From: Prevotella sp. UBA2809
GTDB lineage: Bacteria; Bacteroidota; Bacteroidia; Bacteroidales; Bacteroidaceae
Assembly: GCA_002351725.1 (NCBI GenBank)
Contig: DEHD01000039.1
Span: 39,124-103,123 of the forward strand
DNA length: 64,000 bases
Reading direction: 5' to 3'
Both the position numbers and the translations under genes were made by a program. Positions 51,878 through 61,506 of this stretch are shown here, one piece after another (positions within the stretch are counted from its first letter, which is position 1; each line of letters starts with the position of its first letter). The notes beneath the pieces were generated by a model. The model did not search any database. It was given only the letters and a program-made list of their open reading frames with translations, and was not told the DNA's origin.

Positions 51878-53230
51878 CTTGCAGAGTTTGCAACCTGAGC
51901 ATTTGTTCAGCTCGCCACGGAATCGTTTTTCTACCAGATAGTGCAGACGATCGCGGAGTGGTTCAAGCTGCATGTGGTCGATAACCTCGTTGATAAACGC
52001 ATTCTGCAGCAGTACCTTAGCCTCCTGCAGAGAGATGCCTCGCTGACGCATATAGAACAGGGCTGCATCATTAAGCTGACCAACGGTTGAACCATGCGCA
52101 CACTTCACGTCGTCAGCATATATCTCAAGCATAGGCTGAGTGTACATACGAGCCTCCTTGGTGGCCGTGAGGTTCTGATTGGTCATCTGCGATGTGGTCT
52201 TCTGAGCACCATGCTCTACCAGCACACGACCAGCAAAAGCACCTATGGCCTTATCGTCGAGCACATACTTATATAACTCCTGACTGGTGCAGTGTGGCAC
52301 CTTGTGAACTATGAGCGTGTTATTATCAACATGCTGCTGCTTGTCGGCAATTACACAGCCGTAGCACTGGCACTCAGCACCTTCACCACTGAAGGTAAGG
52401 TCGAGTTTATTACGGGTGATACCGTTGTGCAGAGTGATGACGTTGTGGTTTACACGACTGTTTGCCTGCTGATCGATATATACATTGCTAAGACGCACGT
52501 TCTTATTATGTGTCTCCTCCATGCAATAGAGGTCAAGCGATGAATTCTCGCCAACATAAGCCTCAATAACCTGTGTAGCCAGGAAGTTACGATCGTCGGC
52601 AGCGTGGTCGCAGAACAGCATTTTTATCTCAGCACACTCTTCGAGCACAATGAGTACACGACGATTTACCATCAGGTCGGGCACTACACGCTGAGCGTTC
52701 TGTGGAGTAGCTTTCAGTATGTTTATTACCTGGATAGCACGATCCACCTTTGTATTTTTGGGCACGTAAACCAGCAGTCCATCCTGTGCCAGCATGGTGT
52801 TAAGAGCAGTAATTGCATCCTCGCTGGTCTTAGCAAGTTTGGTATAGTATTTTGCCACCAGTTCAGGATAATCACGCATAGAGCCGATAATCACACCCTC
52901 AGGCAGATGTCCCTTTGGCTTGTCATCGTGAAAGAACATGTCGTTAACCACGAAATACAGGCTCGTTGAGAGGTTGGGCACGTCGCAACGGAAAGCCTCA
53001 TAGGGATCCACAGGAATCTGCAGGCGACTTAGGTTTACACCATAATCGGGCTCAAAGAGCTTCTGAATATCGGTGTACTTGTATCGCTCAACCTTTTTCG
53101 TTGGGAAGCCTTGCTTGCGGAAGTCCTCGAAAGCCGTATCGCGCACCACGTTCATAGACTCTGGCGCATGATCAAAAATCATCTGCCGAGCCTGCTCGTA
53201 GAGTTCAATATATTGTTTTTCGCTACCCAT
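51875..53230 (-). CDS. sufD: Fe-S assembly scaffold subunit SufD
   Basis: 451 residues. The beta-helical core runs ~130-400 (YVPKNTKVDRAIQVINILKA, EVIEAYVGENSSLDLYCMEET, CQCYGCVIADKQQHVDNNT, VLVEHGAQKTTSQMTNQNLTA, YADDVKCAHGSTVGQLNDAALFYMRQRG). It forms the SufBC2D complex. Ends in a Cys motif (CSGCKLCK) that is not part of the usual core. Shares one base with the sufC stop. Confidence 0.95.
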   Translation of the reverse strand: MGSEKQYIELYEQARQMIFDHAPESMNVVRDTAFEDFRKQGFPTKKVERYKYTDIQKLFEPDYGVNLSRLQIPVDPYEAFRCDVPNLSTSLYFVVNDMFFHDDKPKGHLPEGVIIGSMRDYPELVAKYYTKLAKTSEDAITALNTMLAQDGLLVYVPKNTKVDRAIQVINILKATPQNAQRVVPDLMVNRRVLIVLEECAEIKMLFCDHAADDRNFLATQVIEAYVGENSSLDLYCMEETHNKNVRLSNVYIDQQANSRVNHNVITLHNGITRNKLDLTFSGEGAECQCYGCVIADKQQHVDNNTLIVHKVPHCTSQELYKYVLDDKAIGAFAGRVLVEHGAQKTTSQMTNQNLTATKEARMYTQPMLEIYADDVKCAHGSTVGQLNDAALFYMRQRGISLQEAKVLLQNAFINEVIDHMQLEPLRDRLHYLVEKRFRGELNKCSGCKLCK

Positions 53231-53985
53231 TACTCTTCTCCGATTTCTTCTTTAATCCAATCGTAGCCGTGCTCCTGAATCTGTACAGCCAGCTCTGGGC
53301 CACCAGTCTTTACGATGCGACCCTTATAAAGCACATGCACAAACTGAGGCTTGATCATCTCGAGCAGACGGTCGTAGTGAGTGATGACGATGCACGAAGT
53401 CTCGGGTGTCTGCAACTTGTTAACACCCTCGGCCACGATACGCATAGCATCAACGTCAAGACCAGAGTCGGTCTCGTCAAGAATGCTCAGTTTTGGCTCC
53501 AGCATAGCCATCTGGAATATCTCGTTGCGCTTCTTCTCACCACCGCTAAAACCCTCGTTTACAGAGCGGTTTGCCAGTTTTGAGTCGAGCTCTACAATTT
53601 TTCTTTTTTCACGCTGAAGCTTCAGGAACTCTGCAGCGTTCATTGGCTCCAAGCCCTGATACTTGCGCTTCTCGTTGATGGCTGCCTTCATAAAGTTGGT
53701 CATCGACACACCAGGAATCTCAACGGGATACTGGAACGAGAGGAACAGTCCCTCGTGGGCACGATCCTCAGGCTTCATCTCCAGCAGGTTCTTGCCATTG
53801 AAATAAGCCTCACCCTCGGTAACCTCGTAGAGCGGATTACCAACAAGTACGGCACTCAAGGTTGACTTACCAGAGCCATTGGGTCCCATAATAGCATGTG
53901 TCTCGCCATCGTTAATCACGAGGTCGATGCCTTTCAGTATTTCTTTGTCGCCAATCTTGGCGTGTAAGTTCTTTACTTCTAACAT
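53230..53985 (-). CDS. sufC: Fe-S assembly ATPase SufC
   Basis: 251 residues. Walker A GPNGSGKSTLSAVL, Q-loop LFLSFQYPVEIPGV, signature SGGEKKRNEI, Walker B LSILDETDSGLDVDAM and switch His in VITHYDRLL. Cytoplasmic ABC ATPase driving Fe-S cluster assembly on SufB/D. 19 nt after the NCS2 permease gene. Confidence 0.97.
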   Translation of the reverse strand: MLEVKNLHAKIGDKEILKGIDLVINDGETHAIMGPNGSGKSTLSAVLVGNPLYEVTEGEAYFNGKNLLEMKPEDRAHEGLFLSFQYPVEIPGVSMTNFMKAAINEKRKYQGLEPMNAAEFLKLQREKRKIVELDSKLANRSVNEGFSGGEKKRNEIFQMAMLEPKLSILDETDSGLDVDAMRIVAEGVNKLQTPETSCIVITHYDRLLEMIKPQFVHVLYKGRIVKTGGPELAVQIQEHGYDWIKEEIGEE

Positions 53986-54003
53986 TAATTTTCTATTTTA
54001 CTA

Positions 54004-55311
54004 TTAAAGGAATGCGTAACGGCAAATAAACAGAGCAGCCAAGAGAATGGTACCCCAGTTCATATTGTTACGCTCGTCTGTATCTTTTATTGTTCCTGAC
54101 AACAGATGTATCAGCACATAAGAAATAACACCCATGAGAATACCGTCAGATATACTGTAGGTAAGTGGCATGAGTACTATACATACAAAACAAGGTATAG
54201 CTGTTACATAATTAGAGAAATCAACCTTGCGGATGTCGTGCATCATCATAACACCCACCAGAATCAGCGCAGCAGCTGTGGCCTGTGCAGGGATAGCAAG
54301 GAACAGCGGTGCGAAGAGCAGTGCTATGAGAAAGCAGATGGCTGTAGTGAAACTGGTCACACCCGAACGTCCACCTACATTCACACCCGAGGCACTCTCA
54401 ACGTATGTGGTTACGGTTGATGTACCAAGCATTGCTCCAACGGTTGTACCGATGGCATCAGCCATAAAGGCCTGATTCAGATTCTTCACGTTACCATTGT
54501 CGTCAACCATACCAGCACGGTTTGATACACCGATAAGGGTACCGATGGTGTCAAACATATCAATAAACAAGAATGTAAGCACCACAACAACCATATCTAC
54601 CGATAAGATGTTATGCCATTCAAACTGCCAGAAGATAGGGGCTATTGATGGAGGTGTAGACATGATACCTGTATAATTGGTAACACCAAGAGGTATACCA
54701 ACGATGGTAGTTACCAGGATACCGATAAGCAATGCGCCTGTAACCTTTCTTACCAACAGGGCTGCAGTCAGAATGATGCCGAAAATACTCAGCAGCACAG
54801 CAGGGTTATGCAAATCGCCCAATGTGATAAAAGTTGATTCCGATGAGGTTACGATACCAGCACCCTTCAGTCCTACAAAGGCGATAAACAATCCGATGCC
54901 AGGGCTGATGGCTCGACGCATAACCAAAGGTATGGCATTAACAATATGCTTGCGCAGACCTGTAATGGTGAGAAGGATAAATATCAGTCCCTCTATCAAC
55001 ACAGCGGTAAGTGCAAACTGCCATGTATAACCCATAGTAAGCACTACGGTAAATGCAAAGAATGCATTCAATCCCATACCAGGAGCCAGTGCAAATGGCA
55101 ACTTTGCATAGATAGCCATCACCAGCGTACCTACTACTGCAGCAATACATGTGGTTGTGAACACTGCACCAGCATCCATACCTGTAGCAGAAAGGATGTT
55201 GGGGTTAACGGCTAAGATGTAAGCCATCGTCAAGAAAGTGGTGATACCACCAATAACTTCCTTGCGCAAAGTCATCTTTGAGGAATCAAATCCAAATAGT
55301 TTCTCTAACAT
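54004..55311 (-). CDS. NCS2 family purine permease (AzgA/PbuG-like)
   Basis: 435 residues, 12-14 TM helices. Typical AzgA-group segments: EVIGGITTFLTMAYILAVNP, LPFALAPGMGLNAFFAF, RRAISPGIGLFIAFVGLKGAG, FLFIDMFDTIGTLIGVSNRAG and STVTTYVESASGVNVGGRSG. Family members import adenine, guanine or hypoxanthine by proton symport. It is placed between sufB and sufC (12 and 18 nt gaps), inside the Fe-S operon, which is unexpected for a purine transporter. Confidence 0.9.
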   Translation of the reverse strand: MLEKLFGFDSSKMTLRKEVIGGITTFLTMAYILAVNPNILSATGMDAGAVFTTTCIAAVVGTLVMAIYAKLPFALAPGMGLNAFFAFTVVLTMGYTWQFALTAVLIEGLIFILLTITGLRKHIVNAIPLVMRRAISPGIGLFIAFVGLKGAGIVTSSESTFITLGDLHNPAVLLSIFGIILTAALLVRKVTGALLIGILVTTIVGIPLGVTNYTGIMSTPPSIAPIFWQFEWHNILSVDMVVVVLTFLFIDMFDTIGTLIGVSNRAGMVDDNGNVKNLNQAFMADAIGTTVGAMLGTSTVTTYVESASGVNVGGRSGVTSFTTAICFLIALLFAPLFLAIPAQATAAALILVGVMMMHDIRKVDFSNYVTAIPCFVCIVLMPLTYSISDGILMGVISYVLIHLLSGTIKDTDERNNMNWGTILLAALFICRYAFL

Positions 55312-55323
55312 AGTTATTATTGT

Positions 55324-56772
55324 TTATCCTACAGTTCCTTCTAATGATACACTAAGTAATTTCTGAGCCTCAACGGCAAACTCCATTGGCAGCTTCTGCA
55401 GTACCTCCTTGGCGTAGCCGTTTACGATAAGTCCTACGGCCTGCTCTGTTGGTATGCCTCGCTGATTGCAATAGAACAGCTGATCCTCCGAGATTTTCGA
55501 GGTGGTAGCCTCATGCTCAAACACGGCTGTGTCGTTGTGCACATCCATATATGGGAATGTGTGTGCGCCACAATCAGAGCCCAAGAGCAGAGAGTCGCAC
55601 GATGAGTAGTTACGTGCATTGTCGGCAGTTGATGCTGCACGAACCAGTCCGCGGTATGAGTTCTGTGAGTGACCAGCCGATATACCCTTAGAGATGATTG
55701 TCGACTTGGTGTTCTTACCAATATGTATCATCTTGGTACCAGTGTCGGCCTCCTGATAGTTGTTGGTAACAGCAACCGAGTAGAACTCAGCCACGCTGTT
55801 ATCACCACGCAGGATACAAGATGGATACTTCCATGTAATGGCAGAACCCGTCTCAACCTGAGTCCACGACAGCTTTGAGTCAACACCACGCAGATCGCCA
55901 CGCTTTGTTACCAGATTAAGCACACCACCCTTTCCGTTCTCATCGCCAGGATACCAGTTCTGAACGGTTGAGTACTTCACCTCAGCACGATTCATCACGA
56001 TAATCTCTACGATAGCAGCATGCAACTGGTTCTCGTCGCGCATCGGGGCTGTACAACCCTCAAGATACGATACATATGCATCGTCGTCGGCAATAATCAA
56101 AGTACGTTCAAACTGACCTGTGTTCCTTGCATTGATGCGGAAATAAGAGCTGAGCTCCATTGGACAGCGAACACCTTTGGGGATATATACAAACGAACCA
56201 TCACTAAACACAGCTGAGTTGAGGGCAGCAAAGAAGTTATCTTTATAGGGAACTACTGTTCCCAGATACTGACGCACCAAATCGCCATGTTCCTTAATAG
56301 CCTCGCCGATAGAGCAGAAGATTACTCCCTTCTCGCGCAGTTTCTCCTTGAAGGTGGTCTTTACGCTCACCGAGTCCATGATGGCATCAACGGCAGTATT
56401 GCCGCTAAGAGCCAGTCTCTCCTCGAGGGGGATACCCAGCTTGTCGAAAGTCTTCTCCAGCTCAGGGTCAATCTTTCCATCGCCCTCCGGCTTCTTTGCC
56501 AGCGGGTCGGCATAGTAGCTAATAGCCTGATAATCAATCTCGGGCACATGCACATGTCCCCATTTTGGCTCCGTCTGCTCTTTCCAGTAACGGAACGCTT
56601 TAAGGCGGAACTCGAGCATCCACTCGGGCTCCCCTTTCTTAGCAGAGATGAGCCGAACGATATCCTCGTTCAGCCCCTTCTCTATTATCTCAGTATGTAC
56701 ATCCGTGGTAAAGCCAAACTCGTACTTCTGTTCAGCCACCTGACGTACAAATGCATTTTTTTGTTCTGACAT
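55324..56772 (-). CDS. sufB: Fe-S assembly scaffold subunit SufB
   Basis: 482 residues. KKGEPEWMLEFRLKAFRYW, ALSGNTAVDAIMDSVSVKTTFKEKL, YIPKGVRCPMELSSYFRINA, VSYLEGCTAP and GSDCGAHTFPYMDV with later EATTSKISEDQLFYCNQRG are the SufB hallmarks. It builds the nascent cluster with SufC and SufD. It starts 2 nt after the infB stop, so translation is likely coupled. Confidence 0.97.
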   Translation of the reverse strand: MSEQKNAFVRQVAEQKYEFGFTTDVHTEIIEKGLNEDIVRLISAKKGEPEWMLEFRLKAFRYWKEQTEPKWGHVHVPEIDYQAISYYADPLAKKPEGDGKIDPELEKTFDKLGIPLEERLALSGNTAVDAIMDSVSVKTTFKEKLREKGVIFCSIGEAIKEHGDLVRQYLGTVVPYKDNFFAALNSAVFSDGSFVYIPKGVRCPMELSSYFRINARNTGQFERTLIIADDDAYVSYLEGCTAPMRDENQLHAAIVEIIVMNRAEVKYSTVQNWYPGDENGKGGVLNLVTKRGDLRGVDSKLSWTQVETGSAITWKYPSCILRGDNSVAEFYSVAVTNNYQEADTGTKMIHIGKNTKSTIISKGISAGHSQNSYRGLVRAASTADNARNYSSCDSLLLGSDCGAHTFPYMDVHNDTAVFEHEATTSKISEDQLFYCNQRGIPTEQAVGLIVNGYAKEVLQKLPMEFAVEAQKLLSVSLEGTVG

Positions 56773-56774
56773 TA

Positions 56775-59603
56775 TTAAAGTTTCTGTTCTACCTCGATCT
56801 CTGTGAAGGTCTCGATGATATCACCTACCTGGATATCGTTGAAGTTAACCAGTGAGATACCACACTCCAGTCCGGTAGCCACTTCCTTGGCATCGTCCTT
56901 ATAGCGCTTCAGGGCATCGATAGGAGCAGTGTGGATAACGATACCATCGCGGATAACGCGGGCCTTGTCCTTGTTGTGTACCTTACCCTCAGTAACCAAA
57001 CCACCGGCCACGGTACCAACCTTGGAGATCTTGAACACCTGCTTCACCTCGATCTCACCAGAGATGATTTCCTTCTTAACCTTATCAAGCATACCCTGCA
57101 TGGTCTGCTTCACATCGTCGATAGCATCATAGATGATGGAGTAGGTATTGATCTCAACGCCCTCACGATCGGCAGCCTTACGGGCATCGGCCGACGGACG
57201 AACCTGGAATCCGATGATGATAGCCTCAGAAGCTGATGCCAGCATCACATCGTTCTCAGAAATCTGACCTACAGCCTTGTTGATAACGTTAACCTGAACC
57301 TTCTCGGTAGAGAGCTTGATGAACGAATCAGAGAGTGCCTCGATAGAACCGTCGGTATCACCCTTCACGATGATGTTCAGCTCATGGAACTCACCCAGAG
57401 CAATACGGTGCGACAACTCATCGAGACCAAGCTTCGTAGTGGTACGCAAGCTCTGCTCACGCTGCAGCTGGATACGCTTGTTAGCTATTTCGCGGGCCTC
57501 CTGCTCACTCTCCATCACGTGGAACGAGTCGCCAGCAGTTGGAGCACCATTCAAACCAAGAATGATAGCTGGCTCGGCAGGACCTGCCTTTTCGATGCGC
57601 TGGTTACGCTCATTGAACATAGCCTTAACCTTACCCCAGGCTGTACCTGCGATAACTACGTCGCCTACCTTCAGTGTACCATTTGATACAAGTACGGTAG
57701 AAACATATCCACGACCCTTGTCGAGCGAACTCTCGATGATAGAACCGGTAGCCTTACGGTTAGGATTAGCCTTCAGGTCGAGCATCTCGGCCTCGAGCAG
57801 CACCTTCTCAAGCAGCTCGTCAACGCCGATACCCTTCTTAGCACTAATCTCCTGGCACTGGTATTTACCACCCCACTCCTCAACAAGCAGGTTCATGTTT
57901 GCCAGGTCCTCACGAATCTTGTCAGGGTTAGCACCTGGCTTATCTATCTTGTTGATAGCGAATACCATTGGAACGTTGGCAGCCTGTGCGTGAGCGATTG
58001 CCTCCTTGGTAGTAGGCATCACAGAGTCATCAGCTGCAACGATGATGATGGCGATATCGGTTACCTGAGCACCACGGGCACGCATGGCGGTAAATGCCTC
58101 GTGACCTGGGGTATCAAGGAATGTAATCTGTCGGCCATCCTTCAGCTTCACGTTGTAAGCACCGATGTGCTGTGTGATACCACCAGCCTCACCAGCGATA
58201 ACGTTAGTGTTGCGGATATGGTCGAGCAGCGATGTCTTACCGTGGTCAACATGTCCCATCACTGTTACGATAGGAGCGCGGCTGATCAGATCGTTCTCAT
58301 CATCCTCCTCCTCGGTAATAGCGTTCTGTACCTCAGCACTTACATATTCTGTTGTGAATCCGAACTCCTCGGCAACGATGTTGATGGTCTCAGCATCCAG
58401 ACGCTGGTTGATTGACACCATGATACCGATGCTCATACATGTACCGATAACCTGGTTAACACCAACGTTCATCATGGTAGCCAGCTCAGAAACAGTTACG
58501 AACTCGGTAAGCTTAAGTACCTTGCTCTGTGCTGCCTCTGCTGCCATCTCCTCGTTCATACGCTCTGCTACTGCATCACGCTTCTCACGACGATACTTGG
58601 CACCCTTCTTGTTCTGGTTCTTCGATGTCAGGCGGGCCAGAGTCTCCTTAACCTGGCGTGCTACAGCCTCATCGTCAACCTCAAGTGGCTTCTGGAACGA
58701 GCGGTTCTTCTTGTTCTTCTTACCGCCGCCTTGGTTACCACCATCCTGGAAGTTCTGGTTTCCACCCTTGTTCTTCTTATTATTATTGTTGCCGCCCTTG
58801 TTGTTATTCTCATTGGCTGCAGCCTCGATGTCAACACGCTCCTTACCACCATGAATACGCTCGCGCTTCTTCTTCTCGCCGTTGTGCATCTGAGCCTGCT
58901 TCTCCTCACGCTCCTTACGACGTTCCTCCTTTGACTTCTTCTTAGGACGAGTGCTCTGGTTCAGTGAGTCGAGGTCGATCTTACCAACAACGTTGAAGTT
59001 TGGAGCCATCTTTTTCTCGCTCTTCAGAGTGAAGATCGATGAGTCGTCAGCGGGCTTCTGCTCAGCCTTAGGCTGTTCAGCAACAGGCTGTGGTTTTGGC
59101 TCGGGCTTTACCTCAGCTTTTGGCTGTGGCTTGGGTTCGGGTTTTACCTCAACCTTTGGCTCGGGTTTTGGGGCAACTGGCTGTGGCTTTGGCTCTGGCT
59201 TAACCTCTGGCTTTGGCAGGGGCTTTGGCTCTGGCTGTACAGCTGCAGGTGCCTTGGGCTTTTCTTCCTGAGCCTTGTTAGGCTTACCAACAGTACTCAG
59301 GTCAATCTTTCCTAATGGAGTGAAAGTCTGCTTAGCCTCCTCCTTAGTCTGTGCCACTGCTGACTCCGACTTGTGTTCAGGCTTTGCTTTCTTATCCTTT
59401 TTGGGGAACATCATACCGGCCTGGGTCTTAACATCCTTGTCGCCCTTGAACTCCTTAACCAGCGCGTTGTACTGCTCGTCACTGATTTTAGTGTTTACGG
59501 TGGCGTCGGTAATGTCGCCCAAGTTCTTCTTCTTCAGATAGTCAACTGCTGTCTGAAGTCCGATATTCAGTTCTGTTAATACTTTATTTAATCTTACACC
59601 CAT
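56775..59603 (-). CDS. infB: Translation initiation factor IF-2
   Basis: 942 residues. N-terminal IF2N helix domain (MGVRLNKVLTELNIGLQTAVDYL), a low-complexity Pro/Glu/Lys tract (~111-181), a basic linker with Asn/Gly/Lys runs, a second IF2N-like region, the G domain from ~449 (VTVMGHVDHGKTSLLD, DTPGHEAF, AINKIDKPGA), and C1/C2 domains. Delivers fMet-tRNA to the 30S. Long N-terminus as usual for Bacteroidetes. Confidence 0.97.
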   Translation of the reverse strand: MGVRLNKVLTELNIGLQTAVDYLKKKNLGDITDATVNTKISDEQYNALVKEFKGDKDVKTQAGMMFPKKDKKAKPEHKSESAVAQTKEEAKQTFTPLGKIDLSTVGKPNKAQEEKPKAPAAVQPEPKPLPKPEVKPEPKPQPVAPKPEPKVEVKPEPKPQPKAEVKPEPKPQPVAEQPKAEQKPADDSSIFTLKSEKKMAPNFNVVGKIDLDSLNQSTRPKKKSKEERRKEREEKQAQMHNGEKKKRERIHGGKERVDIEAAANENNNKGGNNNNKKNKGGNQNFQDGGNQGGGKKNKKNRSFQKPLEVDDEAVARQVKETLARLTSKNQNKKGAKYRREKRDAVAERMNEEMAAEAAQSKVLKLTEFVTVSELATMMNVGVNQVIGTCMSIGIMVSINQRLDAETINIVAEEFGFTTEYVSAEVQNAITEEEDDENDLISRAPIVTVMGHVDHGKTSLLDHIRNTNVIAGEAGGITQHIGAYNVKLKDGRQITFLDTPGHEAFTAMRARGAQVTDIAIIIVAADDSVMPTTKEAIAHAQAANVPMVFAINKIDKPGANPDKIREDLANMNLLVEEWGGKYQCQEISAKKGIGVDELLEKVLLEAEMLDLKANPNRKATGSIIESSLDKGRGYVSTVLVSNGTLKVGDVVIAGTAWGKVKAMFNERNQRIEKAGPAEPAIILGLNGAPTAGDSFHVMESEQEAREIANKRIQLQREQSLRTTTKLGLDELSHRIALGEFHELNIIVKGDTDGSIEALSDSFIKLSTEKVQVNVINKAVGQISENDVMLASASEAIIIGFQVRPSADARKAADREGVEINTYSIIYDAIDDVKQTMQGMLDKVKKEIISGEIEVKQVFKISKVGTVAGGLVTEGKVHNKDKARVIRDGIVIHTAPIDALKRYKDDAKEVATGLECGISLVNFNDIQVGDIIETFTEIEVEQKL
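59060..59270 (-). repeat. Imperfect repeat tract in infB encoding P/E/K-rich repeats
   Basis: Related units encoding Pro-Glu-Pro-Lys-Pro-Gln-Pro and variants recur through residues ~111-181. The DNA units are similar enough to expect slippage and length differences between strains. Confidence 0.6.
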
Positions 59604-59605
59604 CT

Positions 59606-59640
59606 AATTTACAATTTGACAATTTACAATTTGACAATTA
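59606..59640. repeat. 15-nt tandem repeat between nusA and infB
   Basis: AATTTACAATTTGAC is present twice in tandem plus a partial third copy, filling the intergenic gap and touching the nusA stop codon. Confidence 0.8.
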
Positions 59641-60897
59641 CTCAAACTCCGCACGGAGTACATCCATCAGTTGGTCGACGGTCTCTTCCTCGAGGTCGGC
59701 CTTTTCAATCAGCATCTCACGTGGAGCGTTGAGCACAGCCTTAGCTGTATCCAGACCGATAGCCTTGATGGCATCGATAACCCACTGGTCGATTTCGTCA
59801 GAGAACTCATCCAGGTAGATATCCTCATCGGCCTCACCCTCGTTCAATACACGGAATACGTCGATGGTATACTCAGTAAGCATAGAAGCCAACTTGATGT
59901 TCATACCGCCACGACCGATAGCCAGCGATACCTCCTCAGGCTGCAGATAAACCTCGGCCTTGCGGTTCTCGGCATCAATGTTGATGCTTGAGATCTTAGC
60001 TGGGCTCAGAGCACGCTGGATGAACAGCTGTGTATTGCTTGAGTAGTTGATAACGTCGATATTCTCGTTGCACAGCTCGCGAACGATACCATGCACACGG
60101 CTACCCTTAACACCTACGCAGGCTCCTACTGGGTCGATACGATCATCGTAGCTCTCAACGGCAACCTTAGCACGATCGCCAGGGATACGAGCCACGCGCT
60201 TGATGGTAATCAGACCGTCCTGAATCTCAGGAACCTCAGCCTCGAGCAGACGCTCCAGGAACTCTGGGCTTGTACGGCTCAGGATGATGCGTGGGTTGTT
60301 GTTCTCGTTCTGTACCTCCTTAACGATGGCACGTACAGTCTCACCCTTGTGATAGTTGTCTGAAGGAATCTGCTCCTGCTTTGGCAAGTGCAGTTCATTA
60401 CCCTCGTCATCAATCAGCAGCACCTCACGCTTCCAGATCTGGTAAACCTCACCGCTTACAACTGTGTGCACCTTATCCTTATACTTCTGGTAGAGTGAAT
60501 CGTGCTCCAGCTCAAGAATCTTCGAAGCCAGAGTCTGACGCAGGTTCAGAATAGCACGGCGACCGAACTTCTGGAAGTTAACCTCCTCAGATACTTCCTC
60601 GCCAACCTCGTAGTCGGGCTCAATCTTCTGAGCCTCACTCAGCTCTATCTCCTTGTTCTCATCTACCACCTCACCATCGGCTACTACCACACGGTTACGG
60701 TGAATCTCAAAGTCGCCCTTGTCGGGGTTAACGATCACGTCAAAATTCTCGTCCGAACCAAAGATCTTAGCGATAACGTTACGGAAGCTTTCTTCCAGCA
60801 CGCTCACCAAAGTGGTACGATCGATGTTTTTTGTTTCCTTAAATTCCTGAAAGGTCTCAATCATTGAGGGGCCCTTCTCTTCTTTCTTGATAGCCAT
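59638..60897 (-). CDS. nusA: Transcription factor NusA
   Basis: 419 residues. N-terminal RNA polymerase-binding domain (~1-130), S1 domain (KVHTVVSGEVYQIW), KH1 and KH2 (RDKG-like GACVGVKGSRVHGIVRELCNE, VSLAIGRGGMNIKLASML). The two C-terminal acidic repeats of E. coli NusA are missing apart from a short helical end, usual for this phylum. It acts in pausing, termination and antitermination. Confidence 0.97.
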   Translation of the reverse strand: MAIKKEEKGPSMIETFQEFKETKNIDRTTLVSVLEESFRNVIAKIFGSDENFDVIVNPDKGDFEIHRNRVVVADGEVVDENKEIELSEAQKIEPDYEVGEEVSEEVNFQKFGRRAILNLRQTLASKILELEHDSLYQKYKDKVHTVVSGEVYQIWKREVLLIDDEGNELHLPKQEQIPSDNYHKGETVRAIVKEVQNENNNPRIILSRTSPEFLERLLEAEVPEIQDGLITIKRVARIPGDRAKVAVESYDDRIDPVGACVGVKGSRVHGIVRELCNENIDVINYSSNTQLFIQRALSPAKISSINIDAENRKAEVYLQPEEVSLAIGRGGMNIKLASMLTEYTIDVFRVLNEGEADEDIYLDEFSDEIDQWVIDAIKAIGLDTAKAVLNAPREMLIEKADLEEETVDQLMDVLRAEFE

Positions 60898-60928
60898 TGA
60901 TATATTTTTTTATTTTACTATTTCACTA

Positions 60929-61396
60929 TTATTTGAATGCCAATAGATACTTAGCATACTTCACCTCGTCCATCTGGTATGTCTTGTCAACATCTACCAG
61001 CACGGGGCGCTTCTTGCCTTCCTGCTTCTGCTTTTCCTGTACGGTAATAGTAAAGCTTGGAGCGTCAACAGCCTTAAGCACACCCTGCACCTTCTTACCA
61101 TCGGCCTGCAGCACCTCGAGAGTGTCGCCAATGTGGTTGATGTACTGCTGGGCTACCTTGAATGGCTGACCCAGTCCGGCACTGCCAACTTCCAGTTCAT
61201 ATTCTCCGAGTTCATCACCCAGGCGCTCCTGGAGAAAACGACTCAGTTCTGCACAATCCTCGATCCATACGCCGTCTGCGTGGTCGATTTCGATTACGAT
61301 ACGGTCATCAGCCGCAAAGTTTACGTCTACAAGGAAGTACTCGTTGCCCTGCAACCACTCTTCCGTTAATGTCTGAATAATCTCTTTATTTATCAT
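60929..61396 (-). CDS. rimP: Ribosome maturation factor RimP
   Basis: 155 residues. VDVNFAADDRIVIEIDHADGVWIEDCAELSRFL is the N-terminal alpha/beta domain and YELEVGSAGLGQPFKVAQQY with LKAVDAPSFTITV the Sm-like C-terminal part. Required for 30S maturation. It opens the rimP-nusA-infB operon, with a full promoter and a hairpin in the leader. Confidence 0.93.
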   Translation of the reverse strand: MINKEIIQTLTEEWLQGNEYFLVDVNFAADDRIVIEIDHADGVWIEDCAELSRFLQERLGDELGEYELEVGSAGLGQPFKVAQQYINHIGDTLEVLQADGKKVQGVLKAVDAPSFTITVQEKQKQEGKKRPVLVDVDKTYQMDEVKYAKYLLAFK

Positions 61397-61416
61397 CTAT
61401 CAGTTATTAAATATAA

Positions 61417-61446
61417 GAATGAGAGACTCTTGCGAGCCCCTCATTC
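61417..61446 (-). promoter_or_regulatory. Hairpin in the rimP leader
   Basis: On the minus strand a 13-bp stem with G-U pairs closes a GCAA tetraloop (61430-61433). It lies between the promoter and ATG 61396 and is followed by a weak U/A-rich stretch. NusA autocontrol by attenuation is possible but not demonstrated. Confidence 0.6.
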
Positions 61447-61459
61447 CGCTGAACGGGTG

Positions 61460-61491
61460 CAAAATTACGAATATTTCCGCAATCCGCCAAA
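61460..61491 (-). promoter_or_regulatory. Promoter of the rimP-nusA-infB-suf superoperon
   Basis: On the minus strand TTTG (61488-61491), 20-nt spacer, TAATTTTG (61460-61467). TSS near 61454. Confidence 0.8.
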
Positions 61492-61506
61492 TTTTTCGCC
61501 ACTTTT

